NCBI GenBank assembly: GCA_034110465.1
Contig: JAWUZD010000010.1
Coordinates: 1-64,000, forward strand
DNA length: 64,000 nt
Direction: 5' to 3'
Origin: Aurantibacter sp034110465
GTDB taxonomy: Bacteria > Bacteroidota > Bacteroidia > Flavobacteriales > Flavobacteriaceae
Under the pieces are notes generated by a model that was not told the origin of the DNA, ran no database searches, and saw only the letters and a list, made by a program, of their open reading frames with translations. Below, piece after piece: positions 16,316 to 24,701 of the stretch. Numbering within the stretch: position 1 is the first letter of the stretch; every line of letters starts with the position of its first letter. Made by a program: the position numbers and the translations under genes.

Positions 16316-16323
16316 CAAAATTA
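16316..16323 (-). promoter_or_regulatory. Possible -7 box (TAATTTTG) for the rhodopsin gene
   Basis: On the minus strand TAATTTTG matches TAnnTTTG, 55 bp before the rhodopsin start. No good TTG at -33. The divergent region also has AT-rich palindromic stretches (ttaattaat). Weak support. Confidence 0.35.
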
Positions 16324-16375
16324 ACCTCACTTTAACATAATATTAGCATTTTAAGTGTTTATATTGCAACTTCAT

Positions 16376-17275
16376 ATGGATATAAATAAGAATATACTAA
16401 TTATACTAAGCTTTGTTGGTTTGTGGATAAGCTCCAACGTTCCGGATATTTATGAAGTTTTTTTAGGTCTTTTTTTAATTGTTTCTTTTGGTATTCTGCA
16501 CGGATCTAACGATATATTACTTTTAAAGAATATTAACAAAAAAGAGAAGAATCATTCATTTTTTAAAGTTCTAACAACATATATTATAACAATAATTACT
16601 GCTATTTTTATTTTTTATTTCATTCCAATAATTGGATTATTGCTTTTTATTTTTTTTAGCGCATTCCATTTTGGTGAGCAACATTGGGAACATAAAATTA
16701 AAGGCAGTACTATTTTATATAGCTCTATTTATTATATATTTTACGGCTTATTTATTTTACAACTTTTATTCATTTTTAATACTCAAGATGTTAGTAATGT
16801 TATAGAATCTATATCTAGTTATACCGTAAGCTCAAACTTTATATATATCAGTTTTTATAGTAATGCATTTTTACTTTTTATTCAAACACTAATTTTTGTT
16901 TATAAGAAAAAAATATCTCAGGAAATTATATTAAGTGATACTTTACTTATTATAGTATTTGGCATTATTTTTAAGGTTTCTACACTTATTTGGGGATTTG
17001 CAATCTATTTTATTTTATGGCATAGTATTCCTTCGCTAGTAGAGCAAGTCACTTTTATTTATGGAAAAACAAATAAAAAAAACATATTTAATTATACTAA
17101 AAAAGCATTTCCTTATTGGCTTATTTCTATAATAGGTTTAGCATTTGTTTACTTTCTTTTTAAAGATGAAAAACTATTATATGCTATACTTTTTTCATTC
17201 ATTGCTGCTGTAACTTTTCCGCACGCTTTTGTGATTACTAAATTATTTAAGCACAAAAAAACGCCATCAAATTAA
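16376..17275 (+). CDS. blh: Brp/Blh family beta-carotene 15,15'-monooxygenase
   Basis: The frame is open from a GTG at 16355, but ATG 16376 gives the better start MDINKNILII (299 aa). It is a polytopic membrane protein with the conserved His sites of the family: GILHGSNDIL in the second helix, FSAFHFGEQHW (~95-105), LWHSIPSL, and FPHAFVITKLF near the end. Blh proteins split beta-carotene into two retinals, supplying the adjacent rhodopsin. The last codons (KTPSN, then TAA at 17273-17275) are written by the left arm and loop of the hairpin terminator 17258-17287, so the C-terminus may have been reset by that element. No carotenoid genes were found in the window. Confidence 0.93.
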   Translation: MDINKNILIILSFVGLWISSNVPDIYEVFLGLFLIVSFGILHGSNDILLLKNINKKEKNHSFFKVLTTYIITIITAIFIFYFIPIIGLLLFIFFSAFHFGEQHWEHKIKGSTILYSSIYYIFYGLFILQLLFIFNTQDVSNVIESISSYTVSSNFIYISFYSNAFLLFIQTLIFVYKKKISQEIILSDTLLIIVFGIIFKVSTLIWGFAIYFILWHSIPSLVEQVTFIYGKTNKKNIFNYTKKAFPYWLISIIGLAFVYFLFKDEKLLYAILFSFIAAVTFPHAFVITKLFKHKKTPSN

Positions 17276-17287
17276 TGATGGCGTTTT
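17258..17287. terminator. Repeated hairpin terminator, copy 2 (between blh and surface-protein gene)
   Basis: 12-bp stem aaaacgccatca / tgatggcgtttt, loop aattaa. It lies between convergent genes and has T-rich tails on both strands, so it can serve both. Its left arm and loop code for the blh C-terminus and stop. Confidence 0.88.
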
Positions 17288-17312
17288 AGGTTATTTAGAT
17301 TCTGTATTAAAA

Positions 17313-19091
17313 TTACTTAATAATCAGTTTTTTAATAGCTTCTCCACTATTGGTTTTTATTTTTATAAGATACATTCCTTTAGAAATATTTCTAGTGTCT
17401 AGAAACTCTACATTTTCATTAATAGACATTAATTCTTTACCTTGAATATTATAAAGCTGAATTGCCTTCACAATAACTCCACTTTTTGTTTTAATATAAA
17501 CACCATGCTCTGTTGGGTTTGGATAAATAGTTATAAGGTTTTCTTTACTAAAGTCCGTTACACTTAAATTATTTATAATTGTTGTAGACGCTATATTTGT
17601 TATAATTGGTAAATTATAATCAAAATAGATATTGGCATCTCCGCTCATAACATCTCCTAATTGAACCGTTGTTTTTGGTTTAATTTTATAAGCTATATAA
17701 CCATTACTTCCTGCATCATCTATTGCTTGATATGGTAAATTAATATTATCAAACAAATACTCTACTTCGTTTCCATTATCAATTTTCACACTGTAATCGT
17801 GACTTGAACTAATAATTTTTAAAGTAGACCAGTCTAATTCTTCATCTAAATTTTCTATTATTCTTACAAATGTTGCATTAGCAGATCCTGTGTTTTGGAA
17901 TCTAATAATATAATCTAAATATTCATCTGCTTCGTTTAAAGTAATTTCATCACCTTGTAAAACACGTTTATCGTTAGGATCGTAGGCATTTACAACTATT
18001 TGATTATAATTAAAGGTGTTATCTTCTACTGTGTAATCTGCTGTATTTGGTAAAACTGTAGCTGTAAAGTTTAAAATATCATCCGCATTTACGGTTGGTG
18101 GCGTAAAGGCTAGCATTTCTATTTGTACTTCTGCACTTCCAAATGGAACAATAGTTCCTAAATTAAATTCTAAACTGTTTGCTGTGGTATTAGTTGCAAT
18201 TGGTAAAGCCGAAGTAAACGATTGCATTGTATCATCAAAATTTAAAGTAGCTATAACATTATCTATAGATTCTGTTCCTACGTTAGATACTACTAATTTA
18301 TAAAAAGAACTAAAACCTGGTCTAGCACCATTTAACGGTAATAGTGTAATGTTTAAATCGTTAACCGTTTGGTTTGCTGTTAAACAAAAATCGACTTGTT
18401 CTGTAGATGTTGTTGAGAAATCTACTGTTTGACTTAGTGGTGATGCTGTGAAATATGGTGGTAAGTTTATTAATGAAATATTATGAGAACCTTCATATAA
18501 AGAAATAAAGTAATTATTATTTTGTATAATTGTTGATATTGAATAGTTATTATCATCTACAGCTTGAATTATTAAATCAAGCGCCTCTAAGTCTGTATTA
18601 GTACATCCATTACTGTTAAAATCATAATAAATATTACCTAAAATTTGATTACAATTTTGAGATTGTTGGTCTCCACTAATCGACCATCCCATATTATTAA
18701 CTAAATAATCCCTTACATTAAAATTACAGTACTTCATATTCCCTGAAGTACCTGTAATCAATGTCTGATTTTGTAAATTTGAATTCGCAAAACCTAATAA
18801 TATATTATCGTAATTTAAAGTACTTAACCCTGAATTATATATAATTGAACTAGGTGATGATTGAAGATTTGAAAAATCCCACTGAGATAAGTCTTGATCA
18901 AATGAAGGAGCTTCTATAAACATACCAGAAATGTAATTCACATTTGAAATATTCCAATTATCTAATGGTTGATTAAATAAATCACAAGAACCAAACATCT
19001 GATACATTGAAGTTACATTGGATACATCCCAACCATTTAATGGTTGATTAAATAAATCACAAAAAGCAAACATTGGATACATCCCAATCAT
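17313..19091 (-). pseudogene. BspA-like repeat T9SS surface protein, C-terminal part after frameshift
   Basis: Continues the gene of 19057-19686 in another frame. After the last complete LFNQPL/WDVSNV repeats (FAFCDLFNQPLNGWDVSNV, FGSCDLFNQPLDNWNISNV) come a divergent repeat, a beta-rich region with DUF11-like segments (LSQTVDFSTTSTEQVDFCL, YDPNDKRVLQGDEITLNE, YIIRFQNTGSANATFV, DVMSGDANIYFDYNLPI), and a type A T9SS C-terminal domain (YPNPTEHGVYIKTKSG, LDTRNISKGMYLIKIKT, KKLIIK). It has no signal peptide of its own, so as it stands it could not be exported. It runs convergently to blh and ends just before the shared terminator. Confidence 0.85.
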
Positions 19092-19686
19092 TTAATGGTT
19101 GATTGAATAAGTTACAACTGTTAAACATCCCAATCATAGTTTCTACATTTGATACATCCCAATCATTTAAAGGCTGATTAAATAAATTACAATAAGCAAA
19201 CATCCCATTCATGTTTTCTACATTTGACACATCCCAATTATTTATAGGTTGGTTAAATAAATCACAATCAGCAAACATATTCTCCATACTTGTAACCTGC
19301 GATAAGTCTGGAGTATCTGTGGCATTTATTATCATATTTGAACAACTTGCAAACATAATAGACATTGATAACCACTGATTATCTCCCCATTGATCAACAC
19401 TTTTTAGTTGTGATGAAGAAAATCTAAAATAAGGGTAGGTTCCTGTAACTTTAACTATATATGTTCCTGAATTTGCATAAGTATACACATAATCACCTGT
19501 TATATTATTTAAAATATTACCATCTCCAAAATCTATAGTGTAATTATAAGTGTAATCATCAGTGTTTGTATAAATTGCTATATCTAAATCCCCAGAAGTA
19601 ACTTCCCAAGTCGTAATAAACTCATTTTGAGAAAAAGAGATAGTTGTCGTTAAAACTAGGACTAATAATAAGTAGATTTTTTTCAT
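19057..19686 (-). pseudogene. BspA-like repeat T9SS surface protein, N-terminal part before frameshift
   Basis: Starts with a signal peptide (MKKIYLLLVLVLTTTISFSQ), a PKD-like region (YNYTIDFGDGN...YANSGTYIVKVTG), then 25-residue repeats of the DUF285/BspA type (FADCDLFNQPINNWDVSNVE, FAYCNLFNQPLNDWDVSNVE). In the next unit the frame is lost: from FNSC to the following FAFC there are 55 nt instead of 75, a 20-nt deletion at 19070/19071, so this part ends in NVCFL and a stop. Together with 17313-19091 it made one protein of roughly 790 residues. Five 9-bp tandem repeats lie just upstream. Confidence 0.85.
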
Positions 19687-19720
19687 ATGTATTGGTTTTG
19701 CTTTTTATGCTAAAACACTA

Positions 19721-19765
19721 AAATAAGTGAAATAAGTGAAATAAGTGAAATAAGTGAAATAAGTG
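19721..19765. repeat. Tandem repeat, (AAATAAGTG) x5
   Basis: Five exact head-to-tail copies of the 9-bp unit, 35-79 bp upstream (on the minus strand) of the surface-protein start at 19686, where its promoter should be. Copy-number change would alter promoter spacing. Confidence 0.9.
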
Positions 19766-19826
19766 AGCTTACATTAAAAAATAGCAGAAATTTAAAATGT
19801 ATCGAAAACTAGTTATTACTAAAAAG

Positions 19827-19918
19827 AACTTCTCGATACAAATTTTCATAAAATCGAATTCACTCGAAGAGACGTTTGTTTTTTGAATTATGAGATTCCT
19901 GCTTACGCAGGAATGACG
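19827..19918. repeat. Intergenic repeat-like sequence with palindrome
   Basis: Contains acttctcgataca, then ttcactcgaagagacg, and a palindrome attcctgc-ttac-gcaggaat at 19895-19914. Sequences of this style (cattcctgcg...gcaggaat and ctcgaa...ctcgag-like) are common dispersed intergenic repeats in flavobacterial genomes, from memory and not checked here. With the tandem repeat and the terminator it fills the 358-bp gap before dnaK; no gene is seen. Confidence 0.4.
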
Positions 19919-19936
19919 TATGTTAATACCACAAAA

Positions 19937-19966
19937 AAAACGCCATCAAATTAATGATGGCGTTTT
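19937..19966 (-). terminator. Repeated hairpin terminator, copy 3 (after dnaK)
   Basis: 12-bp stem aaaacgccatca / tgatggcgtttt, loop aattaa, identical to copy 2 at 17258-17287. On the minus strand it is followed by a T-run; it is 80 bp beyond the dnaK stop. Confidence 0.88.
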
Positions 19967-20045
19967 GAATATTTATTTTAAAGATACTCACTTTCGTGAG
20001 CATAAGTGATTCACTAAATTTTGCTAAGCAAAATTGGTTCTCTAC

Positions 20046-21941
20046 TTACTTAACTTCTTCGAAGTCTACATCTTCAACATCGCTAGTTTCTTCTGCTCCT
20101 GCGTTAGCATTTGCATCAGCTGGTGCACCTTGTCCTTCAGCTTGCGCTTTGTACATTTCTTCAGATGCCACTTTCCAAGCTTCGTTTATTTTTTCTAAAA
20201 CTGGTGCTATAACAGCAACATCTTTAGTTTCGTAAGCGGCTTTTAATTCAGTTAAAGCTGCTTCAATTGGTGCTTTTTTATCGTCAGATAATTTCTCACC
20301 AAATTCTTTTAATTGATTTTCTGTTTGGAAAATCATAGAATCTGCTTCGTTTAAAGTCTTCGCATTTTCTGCAGCAATTGCATCAGATTCAGCATTTGCT
20401 ACAGCATCAGCTTTCATCTTTTCAATTTCTTCTTCAGTTAAACCAGAAGATGCTTCAATACGAATATCTTGAGTCTTGTTAGTGGCTTTATCTGTAGCAG
20501 AAACTTTAATGATTCCGTTAGCATCAATATCGAAAGTTACTTCAATTTGAGGAACTCCTCTTTGTGCTGGTGGTAAACCATCTAAATGAAAACGACCTAT
20601 TGTCTTATTGTCTCCTGCCATAGCTCTTTCACCTTGTAAAACGTGAATTTCTACAGATGGTTGATTATCTGCTGCTGTAGAGAATACTTGAGATTTTTTA
20701 GTTGGAATAGTTGTGTTAGACTCAATTAATTTAGTCATTACGTTACCCATAGTTTCAATTCCTAAAGATAAAGGTGTAACATCTAATAATAATACATCTT
20801 TAACATCTCCAGATAAAACTCCACCTTGAATTCCTGCTCCTAAAGACACAACTTCGTCAGGATTAACACCTTTACTTGGTGTTTTCTTGAAGAAAGACTC
20901 CACAGCTTTTTGTACTGCTGGAATACGTGTAGATCCACCTACTAAAATAACTTCGTCAATATCTGAAATAGATAATCCTGCTGCTTTTAACGCAGTTTGA
21001 CAAGGCTCAATTGTTCTTTTTACTAAATCGTCTATTAATTGCTCAAATTTAGAACGTGTTAATGTACGCACTAAGTGTTTTGGTCCGCTTGCAGTTGCTG
21101 TAATATATGGCAAGTTGATTTCTGTTTGCTCTGAAGCAGATAATTCAATCTTAGCTTTTTCTGCAGCTTCTTTTAAACTTTGTAAAGACATTGGATCTTT
21201 ACGTAAGTCCATATCTTCTTCAGCTTTAAATTCTTCAGCTAACCAGTTAATAATTTTATCATCAACATCATCTCCACCTAAGTGTGTATCTCCATCTGTA
21301 GATAAAACTTCAAAAACGCCATCTCCTAATTCTAAGATAGAAACATCATGTGTTCCACCACCAAAATCAAAAACAACTATTTTTTGGTCAATACCTTTTT
21401 TGTCCATTCCGTAAGCTAAAGCAGCTGCTGTTGGCTCGTTTATGATACGTCTAACTTTTAAACCTGCAATTTCACCAGCTTCTTTAGTTGCTTGACGTTG
21501 TGCATCGTTAAAATATGCTGGTACAGTAATTACTGCTTCAGTTACTTCTTGACCTAAATAATCTTCAGCTGTTTTCTTCATTTTTTGAAGAATCATAGCA
21601 GATAATTCTTGTGGCGTATATAAACGACCATCAATATCTACACGTGGTGTATCGTTATCTCCTTTTACTACTGAATATGGTACACGTTCTGCTTCTTTTT
21701 TAGATTCAGAATATTTGTTACCCATAAAACGTTTAATAGAATAAACTGTTTTTGTAGGATTGGTAACTGCTTGTCTTTTTGCAGGATCTCCAACTTTAAT
21801 TTCTCCGCCTTCTACGAAAGCTATTACTGAAGGTGTTGTACGTTTGCCTTCTGCATTTGGGATTACAACTGGCTCGTTACCTTCCATTACAGAAACGCAA
21901 GAGTTAGTTGTCCCTAAATCGATTCCAATAATCTTACTCAT
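20046..21941 (-). CDS. dnaK: Molecular chaperone DnaK (Hsp70)
   Basis: 631 aa. The nucleotide-binding domain carries IGIDLGTTNSCVSVM at the start, VPAYFNDAQRQATKEAG (~145), VFDFGGGTHDVSILE (~195) and ILVGGSTRIPAVQ (~340). The substrate-binding domain has the linker DVLLLDVTPLSLGIETMG (~385) and PPAQRGVPQIEV. The tail is Ala/Gly-rich and ends in DVEDVDFEEVK, the usual acidic end. DnaK folds and protects proteins with DnaJ and GrpE, neither of which is next to it. Upstream are TGTCA-type palindromic elements (21998-22027) that may be heat-shock control sites. Copy 3 of the hairpin repeat ends the unit. Confidence 0.98.
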   Translation of the reverse strand: MSKIIGIDLGTTNSCVSVMEGNEPVVIPNAEGKRTTPSVIAFVEGGEIKVGDPAKRQAVTNPTKTVYSIKRFMGNKYSESKKEAERVPYSVVKGDNDTPRVDIDGRLYTPQELSAMILQKMKKTAEDYLGQEVTEAVITVPAYFNDAQRQATKEAGEIAGLKVRRIINEPTAAALAYGMDKKGIDQKIVVFDFGGGTHDVSILELGDGVFEVLSTDGDTHLGGDDVDDKIINWLAEEFKAEEDMDLRKDPMSLQSLKEAAEKAKIELSASEQTEINLPYITATASGPKHLVRTLTRSKFEQLIDDLVKRTIEPCQTALKAAGLSISDIDEVILVGGSTRIPAVQKAVESFFKKTPSKGVNPDEVVSLGAGIQGGVLSGDVKDVLLLDVTPLSLGIETMGNVMTKLIESNTTIPTKKSQVFSTAADNQPSVEIHVLQGERAMAGDNKTIGRFHLDGLPPAQRGVPQIEVTFDIDANGIIKVSATDKATNKTQDIRIEASSGLTEEEIEKMKADAVANAESDAIAAENAKTLNEADSMIFQTENQLKEFGEKLSDDKKAPIEAALTELKAAYETKDVAVIAPVLEKINEAWKVASEEMYKAQAEGQGAPADANANAGAEETSDVEDVDFEEVK

Positions 21942-21997
21942 AATATGTATGTTTTAATTTATACTAATAATTTACAAATACCTTAAGTCAATCTTTA

Positions 21998-22027
21998 TGC
22001 CACGACAAAAAATATGACACGTTGTCA
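21998..22027 (-). promoter_or_regulatory. TGTCA/TGACA palindromic elements upstream of dnaK
   Basis: 22015-22027 is the palindrome TGACA-CGT-TGTCA; on the minus strand further TGTC elements follow (GTGTCATA, TTGTCGTGGCA). The cluster lies 57-86 bp before dnaK and 81 bp before sdaA, between divergent genes. Heat-shock control is inferred from position only. Confidence 0.4.
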
Positions 22028-22054
22028 GAATCTATTTAATTTCATTTCTATAAA

Positions 22055-22087
22055 TTGATTTTTGTTATGTCCAATACTTTATATTTG
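22055..22087 (+). promoter_or_regulatory. Bacteroidota-type promoter for serine dehydratase
   Basis: TTG at 22055-22057, a 22-bp spacer and TATATTTG at 22080-22087, 20 bp before the start codon. The -7 box is exact and the spacer is at the long end. Confidence 0.6.
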
Positions 22088-22107
22088 TCGCAATAAATAT
22101 TTTAATT

Positions 22108-23532
22108 ATGGAATGTATTTCGGTTTTTGATATGCTTAAAATTGGCGTTGGTCCTTCAAGTTCTCACACTTTAGGTCCTTGGCGCGCAGCTGAACGCTGG
22201 TTAGAAGAACTAAAATCTGATAATGTATTTACAAAAATTACTCATATTAAAATAGATTTATTTGGCTCTTTATCTTTAACTGGTAAAGGTCACGCCACAG
22301 ATATAGCCATAATGTTAGGTTTAAGCGGAGAAAATCCTGAAACTATTCCAACAGAAAATATTGAATCTATAATTAATAAAATTAATGCCAATTCTGAAAT
22401 AACATTAGATAACGAGCATCTAGTTATATTTAATTCTAAAACAGATATTGTTTTTAATAAAACTTTTTTAGATTTTCACTCTAACGGATTAGCTTTTACA
22501 GCTTTTAATAATGATAAACAAATACACGAATCTACCTTCTACTCTATTGGTGGCGGATTTGTAGTAAAAGAAGAACGTGTAATACACAAGGAAAATGTAG
22601 AACTAAAAAAGGAGTTTCCTTTTCCTGTAGATAAAGCGACTGAGTTACTAAATTATTGTACTTCTGAAAACAAAACGATTTCTGAAATTGTCTTAGAAAA
22701 TGAATTGTCTCTTAGAGATATTGACACTATAGATTTTGAATTAAATAGAATTTGGGATACTATGTTAGAATGTATGTATTTAGGTTGCCATACTGAAGGA
22801 CATTTACCTGGCGGATTAAATGTTAGAAGACGTGCTTTTGACATGCATAAAAAATTAATTGGAGATCAAACCTATAATTCGCACAAAGATTGGCTAAATA
22901 CAATTAGAAACACCGAAGTTAAGTTTAGACAAATTTTAAAATGGGTAAGTTGTTTTGCTTTAGGCGTAAACGAAGTTAATGCTTCTTTAGGTCGTGTGGT
23001 TACAGCTCCAACTAATGGAAGTGCTGGTGTAATTCCAGCTGTTTTAATGTATTATTTAGTGATTGAAAATCATAATGCAAATTTTAAAGAGATTAAACAA
23101 TTCTTACTAGTAGCAGGAGAAATTGGTGCTGTATTTAAAAAAGGCGCAACAATAAGTGCTGCTATGGGCGGATGCCAGGCCGAAATTGGAGTATCTTCTG
23201 CTATGGCAGCTGGAGCTTTATGTGAGTTGCTTGGTGGAACTCCAGAACAAGTTATGATTGCAGCAGAAATTGCAATGGAACATCATTTAGGTTTAACCTG
23301 TGATCCAATTGGTGGTTTAGTTCAAATTCCATGTATAGAACGTAATTCTATGGGAGCAATTAAGGCTATTAATGCTGCCGAATTAGCTTTAGAAACAGAT
23401 CCAAACAACGTAAAAGTACCTTTAGATAAAGTAGTTTCTACAATGTGGGAAACAGCTAAAGATATGAGTAATAAATATAAAGAAACCAGTACTGGTGGAT
23501 TAGCTGTTGGCGTGTTTATGGCAGATTGTTAG
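22108..23532 (+). CDS. sdaA: L-serine ammonia-lyase (serine dehydratase), single-chain iron-sulfur type
   Basis: 474 aa, the fused beta-alpha form. The N-terminal domain opens with SVFDMLKIGVGPSSSHTLGP, the substrate-binding SSSHT motif. The C-terminal catalytic domain has TAPTNGSAGVIPA (~310), MGGCQAEIGVSSAMAAGALC (~352) and HHLGLTCDPIGGLVQIPC, whose cysteines hold the [4Fe-4S] cluster. It converts L-serine to pyruvate and ammonia in the cytoplasm. Divergent from dnaK with its own promoter. The following 345 bp contain only a broken small membrane ORF. Confidence 0.95.
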   Translation: MECISVFDMLKIGVGPSSSHTLGPWRAAERWLEELKSDNVFTKITHIKIDLFGSLSLTGKGHATDIAIMLGLSGENPETIPTENIESIINKINANSEITLDNEHLVIFNSKTDIVFNKTFLDFHSNGLAFTAFNNDKQIHESTFYSIGGGFVVKEERVIHKENVELKKEFPFPVDKATELLNYCTSENKTISEIVLENELSLRDIDTIDFELNRIWDTMLECMYLGCHTEGHLPGGLNVRRRAFDMHKKLIGDQTYNSHKDWLNTIRNTEVKFRQILKWVSCFALGVNEVNASLGRVVTAPTNGSAGVIPAVLMYYLVIENHNANFKEIKQFLLVAGEIGAVFKKGATISAAMGGCQAEIGVSSAMAAGALCELLGGTPEQVMIAAEIAMEHHLGLTCDPIGGLVQIPCIERNSMGAIKAINAAELALETDPNNVKVPLDKVVSTMWETAKDMSNKYKETSTGGLAVGVFMADC

Positions 23533-23556
23533 AGTCTGAAATATCAACTTTAAATA

Positions 23557-23775
23557 ATGAAAATTTTAGAACAATTAACATCTATATTATTTGTTGGTAT
23601 TATAATATACTTTTGGAATAAATATGCAGTTAGCAACTTGGTCAAAAAAGTTGTTAGAAAAAACTCACAAAATTATTGGTAATCTAAGAATAAAGAATTT
23701 ATTATAACAGCATTTCAAAGCTTCTACTGGACTGTTTTTATAATGTTTATAATAACAATTCTATTCTCAAACTGA
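23557..23775 (+). pseudogene. Small membrane protein ORF interrupted by one in-frame stop
   Basis: ATG 23557 opens MKILEQLTSILFVGIIIYFW and runs to TAA 23680-23682 (41 aa). The same frame then goes on without a break as SKNKEFIITAFQSFYWTVFI and MFIITILFSN to TGA 23773-23775. The two halves each hold one hydrophobic segment with a basic loop between, as in a two-helix protein of ~72 residues, so the TAA looks like a recent nonsense mutation (or a 41-aa protein is the true product). Weak evidence, as no family is recognised. It lies between sdaA and panB and nothing else is seen in that gap. Confidence 0.4.
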
Positions 23776-23878
23776 CACTAAAATAATATATAAGTAACTA
23801 ACAAAATCATTCTTCAAATTTTATTCAACACTACTCCAATATTTATTACTTTTACAATTCTAAATTAAAAGGATTAAA

Positions 23879-24697
23879 ATGTCTGTAGCAAAAAAAGATT
23901 ACAAACGAATTACTGTTAAAACATTAGTTGATATGAAAGCTAACAACGAAAAAATTTCGATGTTAACTGCTTACGATTATACTATGGCAAAAATTGTAGA
24001 TAGCGCTGGAACAGATGTTATTTTAGTAGGAGATTCTGCTAGTAACGTAATGGCTGGTCATGAAACAACCTTACCTATTACATTGGATCAAATGATTTAC
24101 CATGCGCAATCTGTAGTTAGAGCTGTAGAACGTGCTTTAGTTGTTGTAGATTTACCTTTTGGAAGTTACCAAAGTGATCCTAAAGAAGCGTTGCGTAGTG
24201 CCATTAGAATTATGAAAGAATCTGGTGGACATGCAGTAAAAATGGAAGGTGGAAAAGAAATTAAAGAATCTATAAAACGAATCCTTAATGCAGGTATTCC
24301 GGTTATGGGACATTTAGGTTTAACACCTCAATCCATCTATAAATTTGGAACTTATACGGTAAGAGCAAAAGAAGACGAAGAAGCGCAACAACTTAAAGTA
24401 GATGCTTTAATGCTAGAAAAAGCAGGCTGTTTTGCAATTGTTTTAGAAAAAATTCCAGCAAAATTAGCCGAAGAAGTTGCTAAAAGTGTTTCTATTCCTG
24501 TTATTGGAATTGGTGCTGGTGCTGGTGTAGATGGCCAGGTTTTAGTGCTACATGATATGATTGGAATGACGCACGAATTTAATCCTCGTTTTTTAAGACG
24601 TTATATGAATTTATATGAAGATATGACTAACGCTATTGGACAATACGTTAGCGATGTAAAATCTGTAGATTTCCCTAACGATTCTGAGCAATATTAA
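23879..24697 (+). CDS. panB: 3-methyl-2-oxobutanoate hydroxymethyltransferase
   Basis: 272 aa, the normal size. Family marks are MLTAYDYTMAKIVD (~33), VGDSASNVMAGHETTLPIT (~56), VDLPFGSYQ (~97), AVKMEGG (~124), PVMGHLGLTPQS (~148), and IPVIGIGAGAGVDGQVLVLHD (~208). It adds a hydroxymethyl group from methylene-tetrahydrofolate to 2-oxoisovalerate, the first committed step to pantothenate and coenzyme A. Here it is followed 4 bp later by a pseudouridine synthase gene, a pairing seen in other flavobacteria, from memory; the two are probably co-transcribed with the GNAT gene after them. Confidence 0.97.
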   Translation: MSVAKKDYKRITVKTLVDMKANNEKISMLTAYDYTMAKIVDSAGTDVILVGDSASNVMAGHETTLPITLDQMIYHAQSVVRAVERALVVVDLPFGSYQSDPKEALRSAIRIMKESGGHAVKMEGGKEIKESIKRILNAGIPVMGHLGLTPQSIYKFGTYTVRAKEDEEAQQLKVDALMLEKAGCFAIVLEKIPAKLAEEVAKSVSIPVIGIGAGAGVDGQVLVLHDMIGMTHEFNPRFLRRYMNLYEDMTNAIGQYVSDVKSVDFPNDSEQY

Positions 24698-24701
24698 TTA
24701 A

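Noticed and set aside
17313..19686. Programmed frameshift joining the two halves of the BspA-like protein
   Set aside because: The break is a 20-nt loss within a regular 75-nt repeat; no slippery heptamer or stimulatory hairpin is seen at the site.
19721..19765. CRISPR array
   Set aside because: The 9-bp units are directly adjacent without spacers; no cas gene is present in the window.
20046..21957. Long plus-strand open frames opposite dnaK (for example 21115-21414)
   Set aside because: They mirror dnaK codons, have Ser/Pro-rich low-information products and no family features.
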